A stretch of DNA of 64,000 bases from Limanda limanda (GCF_963576545.1 NC_083654.1:18448199-18512198); one strand, 5' to 3'; shown: positions 21,628 to 39,400, counted from the stretch's first letter. Notes: generated by a model not told the origin, from the sequence alone. Made by a program: numbers and translations.

Positions 21628-24600
21628 ATGACCAGCCCCTCCAGGAGTATCGACCACGTCTACGAGAGCCCGGCTCACAAGCCAGAGACGCCCAGGTACC
21701 GCAGCTGGAGCAGCTTCCGCTTCTCACGATGGAGAAGTGGCTCCCAGAGGACCACCCCCCCTGGCACCCCTTCCCCAAAGGTAGACAAGAAGGGCGATGT
21801 GAGCAACACTCTCTTCACCCTGGTCAAGACCCACAATGAAGACTACACGGCCGACCCCGATGGCCTGGAGGACACCAACGATGAGGGGGACGGAGGCAGC
21901 GAGGTGCTCCCGCAGGTCGAGTACAATTACTTCCAGAAGCAGTTTGGCTCCTTGCTGCAGCCCGGGGTCAACAAGTTCTCCCTGCGCATGTTTGGCAGCC
22001 ATAAGGGTGTCGCTGCAGAGCAGGCCAGGGTCCAGAGCTTCGGCGTGTGGATCATCCACCCCTACAGTAACTTCAGGTAACGACGAGGTTGGATTATCTT
22101 CAGAATTTCCTCTTGTTGCCACAGGTTATTTTATGGGAAAATTTCCCAACATTATTTCTACAGTAGCGGTAAAACCACAGGAAACCTTTTCCCAGCACAA
22201 AACTACCCAGTTTATCATAAATCTACCTTGAGAGCATCCCTCTTTAAAGTCATCGATAGAGCGATTCAATCCAGTTCTTCCAAGGACAGACTGCGGTGCA
22301 ACAGCTGATATCATGGTTCCTCCAGCATGATAAGGCGATGAAGGGATTTGATTAGTGATACAATATATAGGACAAGATCATCTGGATTAATTATACCACT
22401 CCCCTGTGACTCCCTTTCTCCCTGTTTACAAGAAGGAAGAACTACAATCATTGATCCCGATAATTAAGTGTTTTCCTTGCCCTAGTTTTGTTTCACTTTT
22501 CAGAGAATTGGTTTGATCATTCGGCTTTTAGGGCCTCCCAGAATTTTAGCCGTGATTCCCAAGCTATCCATCTGTGTGGTGACTAATAACAACCACCATC
22601 AAATTTAAACAATTTTTAAACATCAGGCCTATGCCAGACAGAGGGGATAAACCCGTGCAGAGGGATTATTGCCCATAAGAATCCCTATAATTCCAATCTT
22701 GCTCTATTATGCAATAATACACAGACAGCTGAGGGAGGGATTATTGAAGGCCTGCTACCCTTAAACCTTATGCTCTAACTTCCCCTTTAAAATGGATGAG
22801 TTGGAACAGAACGTTTGTGATGCTCAGCTTTCCTGTTCAGGGGTGAGGGTCGCTTTTTTTTGCATTTGGAATCCAATTTAAAGTGGGTGGGGTCATTCAC
22901 GTAATAACTCCTCTTACCGGTTGGTTCTGCAAGGGGTTAGGGTTATGGTTAGGGTCAGCGGTATCATGTGGTTTGCATCAGCAGATGGGGTTTGTGCAGA
23001 TGTAATAGAGACACAGATGCCCGGACCTTCTACGGTTCTGATCACAACACACTAGCTGGTCTATGAGGATGAGTTTGGTGACAGCGTTGTAATGTAAATC
23101 CAAATGTCAACATGTCTACGCACTCACAATCATAATGTTGATGCTGGTGAGACATAAATGGATTTGGATTTGTATTTATATAGCGCTTTTCTAGTCTGAT
23201 GAAGACCACTCAAAGCGCTTTACAGTACAGTTTCACATTCACCCATTCATACACACATTCATACAGTGCATCTACTTGCAGCACTTAGTTATTCTATGGG
23301 GGGCTATTTAGGGTTCAGTATCTTGCCCAAGGACACTTCGGCATGCAGATGGTTCAGACTGGGAATCGAACCGCCGACCTTCAGGTTGGAGGACGACCAC
23401 TCTACCCCTCAGCCACAGCCGCCCACATAAGCAAGGTTTAGTGTCTTAGTTTGCTGGTTAGTACTAAAGATAAATGCAGCTGAGGTTTTTGGAACAAAAA
23501 GTAAGAGTTTAGGACAAATTAAAGTTTGGCTTGATAGTGTTGCTGTAGGAAAAGGTAGGAAATCACCAAAATTTTAACAAGTCTGAGGAAAACTGATTTC
23601 AATGGCAATTCATGCAGTTGCTTTTGAGTCATTTGCACTCAAAGTCATGGACGGCTCAGTTGTGCAAGAGAAGAACCAGGGCTGAATATATATGTATATA
23701 TATATGCACTCACTATAAATAAACAGCAGAGTCTTTAGCGGTGATATTAGCAGCATGCAACCACTAATCTGTTGCAGCATAAGATGATAAGTAGGCATGT
23801 AAACCAGCGTGTAGACACAGGGGACGTAGACAGAGGAGATTGATGGAGGGATAAACGTGATTGAAAATGAGGAACTAATCTATCTGTGCCTCCGCTCTGT
23901 CCAGCTAAAGAATGTGGAAGGTTGTTTTCTCACAGGGTTCACATTGCGATCGGCGAGCTGTGACGGTAATTAGAAATAGTCTGGTTCCTATTCTATTACT
24001 GTGCCCTTGTAATGGGGAGGAAGAGACTGAGACCCGTGCTGATTGACACATGATGGAAACAAGCTGTAAGGAAACCCAACCCGAGTATAACAAGACACAG
24101 GAGACCTACAGTAAAGTGGTACTTGTATGACATGAAGCAGACAGTGATGTGCAGAGCACACGATGGCGCTTCAACACTCTGAAGTCTGACCCATCAATCC
24201 AACACATCGCGGGTCAGACCTCTCCGGTGACATTTATGTATCTGCAACGTCTTCTTTAAAGTACATTGAGCCTAGTGAGGTGAACATCATGTATTTTTAA
24301 GTAGAGGGGTTTCTCATGTGACAGAAGCTGTTATGGGAGTAATGGTCACTCTGAAATGGGTCAATCTCAGTACGGCACACTGTACACCTGATCAGATGAC
24401 TTCAACTCACCTTAAAGCAACACTGTGTAACTTTTACTGAGCAACAGCGCCCTCTGCAGGCACACCTGGTGATTCATTTTGTTGGGATCCATGTCCAAAC
24501 AATTAGGTGGATTTAAAGTCGAAAAAAAAACAGCTATCAATCTCTGAATGCAAAGTGCCACCCTCTGAACTGAAACACAACTGAATGGTGGATATTACCC

Positions 24601-27600
24601 ATGATCCTTAGCTTCCTGAACCAGAAGAGTTACTTCTGTAACAACTTCACCAAACTCTATTTAGAATTCTTCATGTTTTGTTTTATGGCTTTTTCCATGA
24701 CCCATAATGCATCCATCCATTCAAACACTGATAATAACATAACCTCCTTAGTACTAGTGGGAAAAGGTAGGCAAAAAAAGAAATGCTTGCAGTTTTATGT
24801 TTGCCCAACCTCAACATACTATTCCATCATGTTCTGTCCAGGTTCTCCTGGGACATCGTGATGCTCCTGCTGATGATGAGTAATCTGGTGATTCTACCGT
24901 GGGGAATCACCTTCTTTGAGGACCAGAACACCCCCCCCTGGATCACCTTTAACGTCCTGTCTGACACTCTCTTCCTCATGGACTTGGTTTTCAACTTCCG
25001 CACCGGCATCCTGGAAGGGGACAGCCACGTCATCCTGGACCCCAAAGAGATCCGCAGGCACTACCTCCGCACATGGTTCATGGTGGACTTCATCTCCTCC
25101 ATCCCCGTCGACTACATCTTCCTCATCGTCGACCTGGAGTCCCGGCACGACTCGTCTGACGTGTACCGCACTGCCCGCGCACTACGGATCGTGCGCTTCA
25201 CCAAGATCCTGAGTCTGCTGCGTCTTCTGCGACTGTCTCGCCTCATCCGGTACATTCACCAGTGGGAAGAGGTAAAGAGATGAAGAAGGAGAATGTTATT
25301 ACAGTCTACGTGAGAAATTCCAAATCTTTCTTATTGAATTTTATTTCTCTCCAGCTTTTCCATATGACGTATGACCTGGCCAGTGCAGTGGTGCGCATAG
25401 TGAACTTGATTGGCATGATGCTGCTGTTGTGTCACTGGGATGGCTGCTTGACCTTCATGGTGCCGATGCTGCAGGACTTTCCTCCAGACTGCTGGGTAGC
25501 CAAGAACAACATGGTGGTGAGGAGGCCGACTATATGAGAAACATTTTAGAGAAAGATGCTTTTATTTCAGAAAGTTAAATGAGGGTACCACTTTGAAATC
25601 TCAAGGTCGGTTAAAAATGAAGCGTATCCAGCTAATTAGCTTAGCTTAGCATAAAAAAATAACAGTTGAGAGTGGTATCGATCATGTCATTGTTCAATAA
25701 ATGTCAAATGATTCCTTTAAACCTGAAATATTTTGTAATGTGTTAACATTTTATGATTTAAAACACATTTTAAAGCCAATTAGAAATACGTAAACTCTTC
25801 AAATTAAAGGAATGGAGTGATATTGTGGGAAATACACTTGTCTGGCTTCTTACTGTCAAATGTTAAGAACGAAACAAATATCATCATGTCTGTCGAGTTG
25901 ATGAGAGTGGTGCCAATCTTCTCATCCAACCCTCAGCAAGAAAGTGAAATCATTTCTTAAATCTTCCCCTTTAATTGCAATTGCAACATTTTTAAATTGG
26001 TTATTTTCCTTACTTGGCCACGTATTGATTACTAATCAATTCCAGGAAATTATTATTAAGCGTCATTATGAAATAAGTAATGTTGTTGAATTAATCAGAC
26101 ATTTTTTATCCAACATAGTAGGATCATATGTTTTCTCATTATAACATTTTTTTGTCTTGTCTCCTCTCCCATCCATTTCCCAGAATGCTACATGGCACAC
26201 ACAGTACTCCTACTCCCTGTTTATGGCCATGAGTCACATGCTGTGTATAGGATACGGCGCCCACCCTCCGGAGGGCCTGAGCGATGTGTGGCTCACCATG
26301 GTCAGCATGGTTGTGGGGGCCACCTGCTACGCCTTGTTCCTCGGACACGCCACGACCCTGGTTCAGTCTTTGGATGCGTCACATCGTCAGTATCAAGAGA
26401 AGGTGAATATCTGACCTGAAACGTTTAACTTACAAAACACATTTTGACCCTCAGCCACAGCTGTTTTGTGGACAATACGTCCCCAAGAGCCTCACATGGA
26501 TGTGAATGTGATTCTGGCTTCACGGTTTAACTTCACAACCATTTACATCACAGGTTTGCTTGTGCTTTATTGGTTGAAAATGTGCCAAATGCCTGGAGGA
26601 TATGTGTATTATCTAATAGATTTTGTGACCTTGTTGTGACCCTTTCCAGGGGATTTTCACAAGATAAAGCAGAGCGGATGAATAAACGAATCGCGGCGCC
26701 TTTGTTCTGGATCACTGTTTGCTAATGCCCATTACAAATGAGTTTGTAATCCACTTAAAACTGCAAAAGCCACAACACAAATCGAATAAATGCATAATTG
26801 TTAATTCAGCAAACACATGGTGGAAAATGGGATTTAGTCTGACAACAATCGTGTGGAATTTCAATCGTATTGTCACGAATATTAAATCAAACATTTTGTT
26901 TTGTACAAATGTTTTATAGTATAAGCAAGTGGAGCAGTACATGTCGTTCCATAAACTGCCAGCGGACGTGAGGCAGAGGATCCATGATTATTACGAGCAG
27001 CGATTCCAGGGCAAGATGTTTGACGAGGACAGCATCCTCGGAGAGCTCAGTGATCCGCTCAAGGAGGTGGGTTCCTCATTCAAACTTTGATTTGACTTGG
27101 TGCTTCTTGCTTTCTCTGTAATTATATATTTTAATGACACCTGTCTACACAGATGCAAATCCAGGCCTGGACAATAACATTGAAATAAACAAAGGTTTTG
27201 CCAAAAGAAAGTTCTATTCATTAGTGATTAATGTTACTATAATTTCTTCAATTAATGATTTTAAAGGCAATGTTTAGTTCAAATATCTTGCTTTTAAAAA
27301 AAAAAAAAGAAACTCATGTTTCAGATGATATAAATCAGATAAAAGCAGAAAATGCTCACATTCGGGAGCTGGCAGTTTAAGAAATAGTTTGTTTGTAAAT
27401 GGCAAAAATGTTTAATTAGTAAAAAATGTCAGATTTGACAGTTTTGTCATATGATGGTGGAAAATGCCCTTGAAGTGACAGTTCTTTTTTAAAATATCTT
27501 AAACATTTCCCCAAAAAGATATTTATATAACTAAATCCCACAATTTCTGAATGTTTTCTCTCTTCTCTCCACCGTGCAGGAGATAGTCAGCTATAACTGC

Positions 27601-28352
27601 CGTGGGCTGGTGGCCAACATGCCGCTGTTTGCCAACACTGACCCTCATTTTGTGACAGTGATCCTGACCAAGCTGCGTTTTGAGGTCTTCCAACCTGCAG
27701 ACTTGATCATACGAGAAGGGACCCTGGGTCGGAAAATGTACTTCATCCAGCACGGCGCCGTCACTGTCCTCCCGCGTGGCAGCAAGGAGATTATGCTCAG
27801 CGATGGAGCCTACTTTGGGGGTAAATCATGTCATCCCCATCAAGTCAATATGAGGTTCAATGGTTCTGGTTCCCCATGATGTTGGTCTCCTGTTAAAGCT
27901 GCAACTGACAGCTAATCTATGAATCATTTCAACTACAGGGTATATTGTAACATATAAGATAAAACCTAGAGATGTCTGATGCAATGCCACACAAACAGAG
28001 AAATGACGGAGATGCTTGCAAGTGATAGGAAGGGATTAATGAAATAGATGCTTAATAACATCCCAGTCAATCAGTTAAAATATTGATAATTGATATATGA
28101 CAGTTCAGCACATGAATCTGTTGCTTTAACGGTCAAACTCTCATTTCAGAGATCTGCCTTCTCACCCAGGGCCGACGCACAGCCAGCGTGAGGGCCGACA
28201 CATACTGCCGTCTTTACTCCCTGAGCGTGGAGAGTTTCAACGAGGTGCTGGAGGAACATCCTCTGATGAGGAGGGCCTTCGAGAGCGTAGCTGTCGACCG
28301 ACTGGGGCGAGTCTCCCGCAGACCCAGTTACCAGCCTCCCCCAGCAGAATGA
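21628..28352 (+). CDS. hcn: HCN cyclic-nucleotide-gated pacemaker channel, short C-terminus
   Basis: Seven coding exons, all in phase: 21628-22076, 24842-25271, 25355-25516, 26184-26402, 26920-27066, 27580-27820 and 28150-28352 (616 residues). The start is the ATG in GTCGCCATGA. In order: acidic N-terminus, HCN domain ([16 protein letters not shown]), S1-S4 with the arginine/lysine-rich S4 ([19 protein letters not shown]), pore helix with conserved sequon NATW and filter CIGYG, C-linker ([16 protein letters not shown]), and cyclic-nucleotide-binding domain with GEICLL and the cAMP-contacting [14 protein letters not shown]. The protein should form a tetrameric, hyperpolarisation-activated Na+/K+ channel modulated by cAMP in the plasma membrane. 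It ends about 15 residues after the binding domain, unlike HCN1-4, whose tails run to hundreds of residues. It may be the fish hcn5 type or an hcn3 relative; I cannot settle the paralog. Poly(A) signal near 29220. Confidence 0.92.
22935..22957 (+). repeat. Short interstitial telomere-like repeat
   Basis: Three imperfect units, GGGTTAGGGTTATGGTTAGGG, in hcn intron 1; too short to imply a fusion point. Confidence 0.6.
23160..23425 (-). mobile_element. tRNA-derived SINE in hcn intron 1
   Basis: On the minus strand the head starts GGGCGGCTGTGGCTGAGGGG, with an A-box-like TGGCTGAGGGG and a B box GGTTCGATTCC about 35 bases on. It is followed by the body common to fish SINEs (CGAAGTGTCCTTGGGCAAGA) and a tail with AAAGCGCTATATAAAT. 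Confidence 0.8.
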
Positions 28353-29585
28353 CTTCTTCTGCACCAGCACAGAGACACTGGTGTAGGATATTTTACACCT
28401 TGACTGAACTGATGCTGTTGGACCAGATGATGGAGACCCTCACTTTTATTTATTAATACATTATTGCTGCACCTGGTTGGAAATATTGAACCTGTAAATC
28501 TCAGTATTCTACATGATCGTTTTGTGTTAAGTATTTTTCAACACTTCTCAGGTTAGATCCACTGTATAATTAAATAAGGAAAAGTATTAACATGAATGAG
28601 AAAGTAATCTCTTCTATTCTTGGTGATACGTGTTCTCTTAACCACATGTAAATAAGAATAATTCCCCCGGCCTGTATGCTTTGAGACTGCAGTTTCATTA
28701 TCCCTCACACATCCAGGATATTAGAAGCACACAGCAGCACCAGCTGGGAGATACGTGTTGCAGCTTTATACAGCTCTGATTCAAATGATCCCTCAGGTCT
28801 GCAGGTTGCAACAAATGAGGGTTTAAAACCATTGTTCCCTGAGGATAAGCTGCTGTGATGTAATAACTGTACAGAGACAGGCTGTACGCAGCCATACGTC
28901 ATTGTTTGATTCACCCAAAGGTCATATTTGGAGATGTTTATTTTATCACATTGAACTCTACCTCTGTATCCCTACAGTTTATTTCCCAGTATAAGTGTTT
29001 TTATTTCAACACATGAATATTAGAGCCACTCACTTTCCTTGCACTTTCCTCTGGTTTAATGTCTGCAAACAAATGTAAAAATATTGTTTTTCAATTATTT
29101 TAATTTCAGAAGTAAACCTTAAGTTGGTTAGAAGGTACTAATAACCCTAGGATAACAACATTACAGATGAGTTGTTTAATCCCGGTAACACAGTGATAGT
29201 GCGATCAAATGCTGATATTAATAAAGACCAAAAAACTTCATATGAATTATTTGTCTCTTTTTAATTGTGTTGATTTTACTGAATTTATTAATTTTGTATT
29301 TAAAGAGTATATATTTCAGGTATATTTAATGCAAAAAACAAAAACGTAACATGTTTGAGGTATAATACAGAAATAACTTCCAAATATTATTAGGACCGAG
29401 CACTGACAGGCACTGACATTCAGGCATATTAATTATTTTGAGGGCTTTGACATGTATATATTTTATTTCATTGTTTTATGTTATTTATTTATTTTTTATT
29501 TATTTTTCATTTAAACATTTTTTTTTTGTTTTTAATTTAATTTAATTTAATTTTTTATTTACCTCCTGCACATAAGCGAACTGCG
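28353..29585. other. hcn 3' UTR and intergenic sequence
   Basis: Only the AATAAAG near 29220 looks functional. The remainder is AT-rich with no recognisable exon; the minus-strand frames near 28700-28910 lack any support. Confidence 0.4.
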
Positions 29586-29589
29586 CAGG

Positions 29590-29749
29590 ATTAATTAAAT
29601 TAAATTAAAAATTAAATTAAATTAAATTAAATTAAATTAAATTAAATTAAATTAAATTAAATTAAATTAAATTAAATTAAATTAAATTAAATTATTATAA
29701 TTAGATAGATAGATAGAAAGATACTTTATTAATCCGGAGGGAAATTCAG
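29590..29749 (+). repeat. (ATTAA)n satellite and truncated LINE 3' tail
   Basis: About 20 pentanucleotide units (29590-29695), partly complementary to TTTAATTTAATTTAA just upstream, can form a hairpin. They run into TAGATAGATAG...TACTTTATTAATCC, the 3' end shared by many fish non-LTR retroelements. Confidence 0.8.
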
Positions 29750-30119
29750 AATTATTTATTTTTTGTATTATTATTATATCAAATTGTGGTTTGCAAGCAG
29801 TTAGGCAATGTTATTCAATTTCTCAAATAAACTGTAATTTACGGTTGTCAAATAAATAAAGTGGATTTACAGAATAATTTTATTTCCTCTGAAAATATGG
29901 TTACATATTGTGGTTAGAGTTGGATTGAATGGAAACACTTTGTATAACCTTGAATTCTTTATTTGTATTTAACATACATGTGCATGTATTTTACATGTTA
30001 AGTGATAACGATCAGTAGCAACACATTCATGACCACAGATTAACTTTTATTGAGCAGATGTTGTTATTAAACCATAAACATGCAGGGGGAGGGAGGGAGG
30101 TTCACTGGGTTGTTTGTGA

Positions 30120-30180
30120 CTGTATCCGGGCCACCAGCTTCTACTTCCTGTGGTTATTTCATAAACTCCGGACGCAGAGG
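30120..30180 (+). promoter_or_regulatory. ndufv1 promoter / 5' UTR exon
   Basis: An ETS-like ACTTCCTG (about 30142) and a short stretch ending CAGAGGAG|gtgagc (about 30181) look like the first non-coding exon. A CpG-rich region follows. ETS/NRF-2 sites are usual for respiratory-chain genes. Confidence 0.4.
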
Positions 30181-31308
30181 AGGTGAGCACGACCCGATTG
30201 TTTTCTATCTTCTCTCACACATTTCACACCGACATTAATACACATGCAGCTGCGGATGAGAACCAGTGAATCCATGTGTCTTCGCTGGGAAATGTAAAAG
30301 CTGCCGCGGGGATCCAGCTCTTTCTGTCCGGACTCTACAAGGTTAGAGGTGCTAGCTCAGGCTAAGCTAGGCTAGCAGTAGCCACCTGAGCATTGGAGGT
30401 CAGTGTGTTCCCTGATACGAGGGGAAACACTTCAAATGGAGCTCTCTGGTTATTTCACTTTAATTCAGATATTATGTGAGTTCATTTACTGGTGTGTTGA
30501 CCTGAAACATCTCCGCTTGGCATTGATTGGACGAAGCTAACGCTGCGAGCTAACCCCAACACCTCTGATATAACAACACACCAGAAGTTACACAAGATCA
30601 CAGACAAAGCAATTCAACTGATTAGAATACGAGATTAAATCCACCGTTATGTGACATTTAATCCAGCGATTGTTGCTTTTGTTGTGTTAAAATAAAACTC
30701 TTTTCTGGTTAAAAACAAACTGCTTTTGTTTTGATGCTGATCGATAAGAAAATAGGGTTTTTGGGGCATCATCAACAAAAGATTATTACTTTATGTAAGT
30801 AAATATGCACTGTTGTTCGTCGTTTAAAGGAATTCCAGGAATTCGTTTGTCTGTTTATGATTAAATTACTAATAACAAGCTCTATTTATAGAGAACTTTT
30901 CACAATCCAGATTTCAAAGTGCTCGCAGGGGAAGTAATTAGACAAATAAGTCAAACATGCATTAGATCGTAGTAAAAGCAAAGCAGAAGATCATGGTTAA
31001 AAATGTTCATAGACAATACAAATTTAAATAATTTAAAGAAAGGCTGTCTGGCAGACGTGTGTTATAAGAAGGCCCTTGAGTGAATTGCAGGGTCAGCTAA
31101 TCTCATTTCCTTCCAGAACCTCAAGATCTGACTGAAAATGATCTGTCCCCTTTAGTTTCCAGGTTAAAAACAGGAGTGATGTGATTTTATATATAAATAA
31201 GAATAAGAAACGTGTAAAGTCCTGTCGCAACACAAGCAGCCTTACAAGCACTTTTCCTGAATTTAATACATTCTGTTAATGAATATTTTCTTCCCCTTTT
31301 AAAGAAGG

Positions 31309-34897
<3,589 letters not shown>

Positions 34898-35310
34898 ATG
34901 GCTCCTTTCTACTTCCTTGAATTTCATCTTCTGCCTCATATTCCCTCTATCCCACGTGTGTCAGTGACAAATTATTTAAGAGGATAATGTGACGTCTTTT
35001 CACCATCGAGATTCGCATTGATGTGTCTGCCTTGTATGTTAAGATTACCAATAAAGTTCTATGAACCTTTAAAGAAGCCTTTAACTTCTTGTTTAGACAT
35101 TAGATGTATTGCTTAAATGACTATTATGGAATCACTTGAACCTCATATGTTTATGCACAGACTGTATATAGTGATGGACAACGTGTCTCCACTTATTCCC
35201 ACTATCCAGAAATGAAGCTGAAATGATCGTTGAAATCTTTGGAAGCATTTGGAGCCCGAGTCTGCACAGTAGCAGAATCTCTTGTCAGTCTCAGCTGTCT
35301 ATGATAAGAA

Positions 35311-35645
35311 GCGGAGAGGCGGTGGACTAGTGGCAGAAACTTGGACTATGGGCTGTAAAGGTCTCTGGTTCGACTCCACGGAGAAACAACAAAAAGACGA
35401 ACCTGGATTGATCTGTCCAAAAATCCAAGAGGATTCTCCCTACCCTGTCTAGTGCCCCTGAGCAAGGCACCTTACTCCCCCAACATCTGCTCCCCGGGCG
35501 CCGTACATACACTGCTCTGTGTGTCCTGCACCAGATGGTTTAAAAGCAGAGGTTAAATTTCCCTCCTTGCATGAGTGTGCTTGTGCATGTCTGTGCATGT
35601 GTTTGGGACAAATAAATGTATCTTAATCGTATCTTAATCTTAATC
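35311..35645 (+). mobile_element. tRNA-derived SINE with (TCTTAA)n tail
   Basis: The head GCGGAGAGGCGGTGGACTAG carries an A box and GGTTCGACTCC as B box. A conserved body (CCCTGAGCAAGGCACCTTAC) leads to a TCTTAATCTTAAT tail, the classic SINE order on the plus strand. It lies between ndufv1 and the zinc-finger gene. Confidence 0.85.
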
Positions 35646-35869
35646 TTAATAATATTGCACTGTTTTTAAGCATCTAGTAATTTATTATAATGTAAAAATT
35701 AACACTTAATCAAACTTCTGTCTGTCAAGAACTACCTCAATTTAAAGGAACCATCTTTGAGGACAATGTATTTAATAATAATGAATTTGCTATAAAGAGA
35801 AATCCACCAACAAGCGATAGACTAAATGTAAGAAGATATAAATCACTGTTCCACTGTCATAACATCGCG

Positions 35870-35945
35870 ATAGCTCCGTGTCACATGACGTGGGCAGACC
35901 GTCCTGCGCATGCGCGGCTTCATTTCTGTGGACGCCTTGAACGGT
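35870..35945 (+). promoter_or_regulatory. Zinc-finger gene promoter and first non-coding exon
   Basis: TCACATGACGTGG (USF/ATF-like) at about 35881 and a perfect NRF1 palindrome TGCGCATGCGC at about 35905 precede a short exon ending GAACG|gtaagaac near 35942. This is a CpG-type promoter. The next exon (acceptor about 36365) carries the ATG. Confidence 0.55.
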
Positions 35946-36400
35946 AAGAACTGGTTCCCGGTTTTTGAATTGTTTACAAAAAGGCAAATCTGAAGCGATC
36001 TAAATTACACAAACAAAGCAACACACACAAATCAAATAGTGTTATAATACAAGCGTCTCGTTAGTGTTATCTGAGCGGGTCTCCTCCCTCCATCTTCCTG
36101 GTAGCTAGCTCAGGCCTGACGCTAGCAGTGTTGTATTCATCTGCATTACAATTCTGCCTAAAATGTTTATTAATAAAACACCATATAATAAGATGTTGAT
36201 TCATCTTTATGATTTAGCCGGACACATCTTGCTTATGCTAGCTGGACGTTATCCTGGTGTGATGCAGGTGTCGGTTCTGCTTTGCCTGCAAACACAACAA
36301 CACAATACATGCAGCGGGCTCGAGTGCACACACACACACAACAGCATTGTGTTCCTGTGTTGCAGCTCCATGTGGCCGGGACGTGTGTGAAAGCATCGGC

Positions 36401-39400
36401 ATGGAAATGTTGAAGATCGAGCAGGTTATCGTTGGAGGCGAGAAGAAGTCCACCCAGGCGGAGATGAAGCCGGGGCCCGTGGTCACTCCTCTGCAGTCCT
36501 GTGAGCTAACATATACACTTTATAGTCCATAACCCAATGTGATGCTAACATATACCCTGTATGGTTCATAACCCAATGAGATGCTAACATATACACTTTA
36601 TAGTCCATAAGCCAATGTGATGCTAACATATACCCTGTATGGTTCATAACCCAATGAGATGCTAACATATACACTTTATAGTCCATAACCCAATGAGATG
36701 CTAACATATACACTTTATAGTCCATAACCCAATGTGATGCTAACATATACACGTTATAGACTATAACTTATAGTCCATAACCCAATGAGATGCGAACATA
36801 GTCCCTGTATAGTTCATAACCCTATGTGATGCTAACATATACCCTGTGTGGTTCATAACCCAATGTTATGCTAACATATACACGTTATAGTCCATAACCC
36901 AATGTGATGCTAACATATACACTGTGTGGTCCATAACCCAATGAGATGCTAACATATACACTGTGTGGTCCATAACCCAATGTGATGCTAACATATACAC
37001 TGTGTGGTCCATAACCCAATCTGATGCTAACATATACACTGTGTGGTTCATAACCCAATGTGATGCTAACATATACACTTTATAGTCCATAACCCAATGT
37101 GATGCTAACCTAGTCACTGTATGGTTCATAACCAAATGAGATGCTAACCTAGTCACTGTATAGTCCATAACCCAATGTGATGCTAGCATAGTCCCTGTAT
37201 GGTTCATAACCAAATGAGATGCTAACCTAGTCACTGTATAGTCCATAACCCAATGTGATGCTAGCATAGTCCCTGTATGGTTCATAACCAAATGAGATGC
37301 TAACCTAGTCACTGTATAGTACATAACCCTATGTGATGCTAACATATACCCTGTATGGTTCATAACCCAATGTGATGCTAACATATACACTTTATAGTGC
37401 ATAACCCAATGAGATGCTAGCATAGTCACTCTATGGTTCATAACCCAATGTGATGCTTACAAAGTCACTGTGTGGTTCGTAACCCAATGAGATGCTAACA
37501 TTTACACTGAGTGGTTCATAACCCAATGAGATGCTAACATATACACTTTATAGTCCATAATCCAATGTGATGCTAGTATAGTCCCTGTATGGTTCATAAC
37601 CCAATGTGATGCCAACATAGTCACTGTGGGGTTCATAACCCAACGTTATGCTAACATATTCAGTGTATACTTCATAACCTAATTAGATGCTAACATATAC
37701 ACTGAGTGATTTATAACCCAATGTGATGCCAACATAGTCAATGTATAGTTCATAACCCAATGAGATGCTAGCATAGTCACTTTATAGTCCATAATCCAAT
37801 GTGATGCTAATATAGTCCCTGTATGGTTCATAATCCAATGAGATGCTAGCATAGTCACTCTATAGTTCATAACCCAATGTGATGCTAACATAGTCACTGT
37901 ATAGTTCATAACCCAATGAGATGCTAGCATAGTCAATATATGGATCATAACCCAATGAGATGCCAACATAGTCACTGTGGGGTTCATAACCCAATGTGAT
38001 GCTCTGAGTGCTCAAACCAAACACGTGTTAACACCCTGCAGTTGTACAATCTGATTATTCCACGATATTGCTTGTGCTAATCATAAAACTTTCTGTCGTC
38101 CCATCGTGATGCAGATCAGCATGAGAGCCTGCAGTGCTTCCAGTGCTTCATCACCTTCTCAGACGTCAAAACCAAGGAGAGACACATGAGGAAGAGCCAC
38201 CGGGACATGTACAAGATGCAGCTGCAGCAGGTGGAGAGACGTAGAATAAAGATACCTGCTCTTGCTTTTATGTAACAAACTCAGCAATGCATCTGAAATC
38301 ATTGTGATTGTTAAGTCTGCAAGTGAAGATTCTTTTACTTATTGATTATAAGATACGAGAGGAGGATGAAATGCCCTTTATAACTGGTTCATATATATTT
38401 TCACATTATACTTCTGTATGTGTATAGATGTAATTTGACCTAACTTGACTACAACTGGTCACAGATTTGTATTATCTTCTCTATTTTAGAGTTCTGCCCT
38501 TTTTTAAAAAGACGAATCAGTTAATAGAGCCTTCAGATAGAATTTAATTATTTGTAACCACCTTTCCTCTCATTATTTTACAGTCCAATACGCTCTTTAC
38601 TTGTTACAAGTGTGACAAGTCCTTCTCCTCCTCTGAGGAGCTCAGCCTCCACCAGACCTCCCACGACACAGGAGAGAAGCCCTTCCTCTGCACTTACTGT
38701 CAGAAAACCTTCTACACTTTCACTGAGGTGAGGACACTGCAGCGTGCACGTAAGCCTGGGTTTTGTGCTCAAGTTACTTGTTTATTGTGCTTGATGAGTG
38801 TTAAATGTCTCCATGCAGCTGAACAAACACAAACGACGGGAATGCATAGAACGACGGTGTCCGTGCAGCGACTGTGGCGCCCTGTTCCCTAGTCCTTCTC
38901 GACTTCGCAACCATCGCGTTTCTGTGCACCCCCAGAGCCCAGCGACGGCCGATGACGTCAACACCTACCAGTGCTGTAAATGTGGTCATGGTTTCCAGAC
39001 AGAAGAAAAGCTCTTGCAGCACCAGGAGAAATTTGCTAATGATCTAAACTGTGACACTAAGGTGCAAGGTAAAAAGCGTGGCCGTAAACCCAGGGACACA
39101 AGTCATGGAGCCGACGGCAAGAAGATCAAACAAGATCAGGAAGCAGATGACTCTCCGACAGAGGGGTGCTACTCCAACGAGCTGCAACCGGAGCTCGAGA
39201 TCCCTTGTCCCGAAGCAAATTGTGACCTCATATTTCCTTCTGTTGCAGCCCTGAGGGCACACAAGAAGGAGGGCCATGGGCCTCCTCTTCGCAAGACTCA
39301 CGAAGGAACAGAGTGTGACGAGAGTTCCACTCAACCACACATGACTAGGGCTCAGCGCTCTGGACACACCCACACTGAGGGCGAGAACGCAACAGAAAAG

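Noticed and set aside
22935..22957. Telomeric fusion site
   Set aside because: Only three imperfect units; such short GGTTAG runs are common in fish introns.
36866..37441. 191-residue minus-strand frame with MLASHWV repeats
   Set aside because: A product of the 39-bp (13-codon) intronic minisatellite; no start context, splice sites or non-repeat sequence.
36501..38003. CRISPR-like array
   Set aside because: Units are contiguous 39-bp repeats without unique spacers, in a vertebrate intron.
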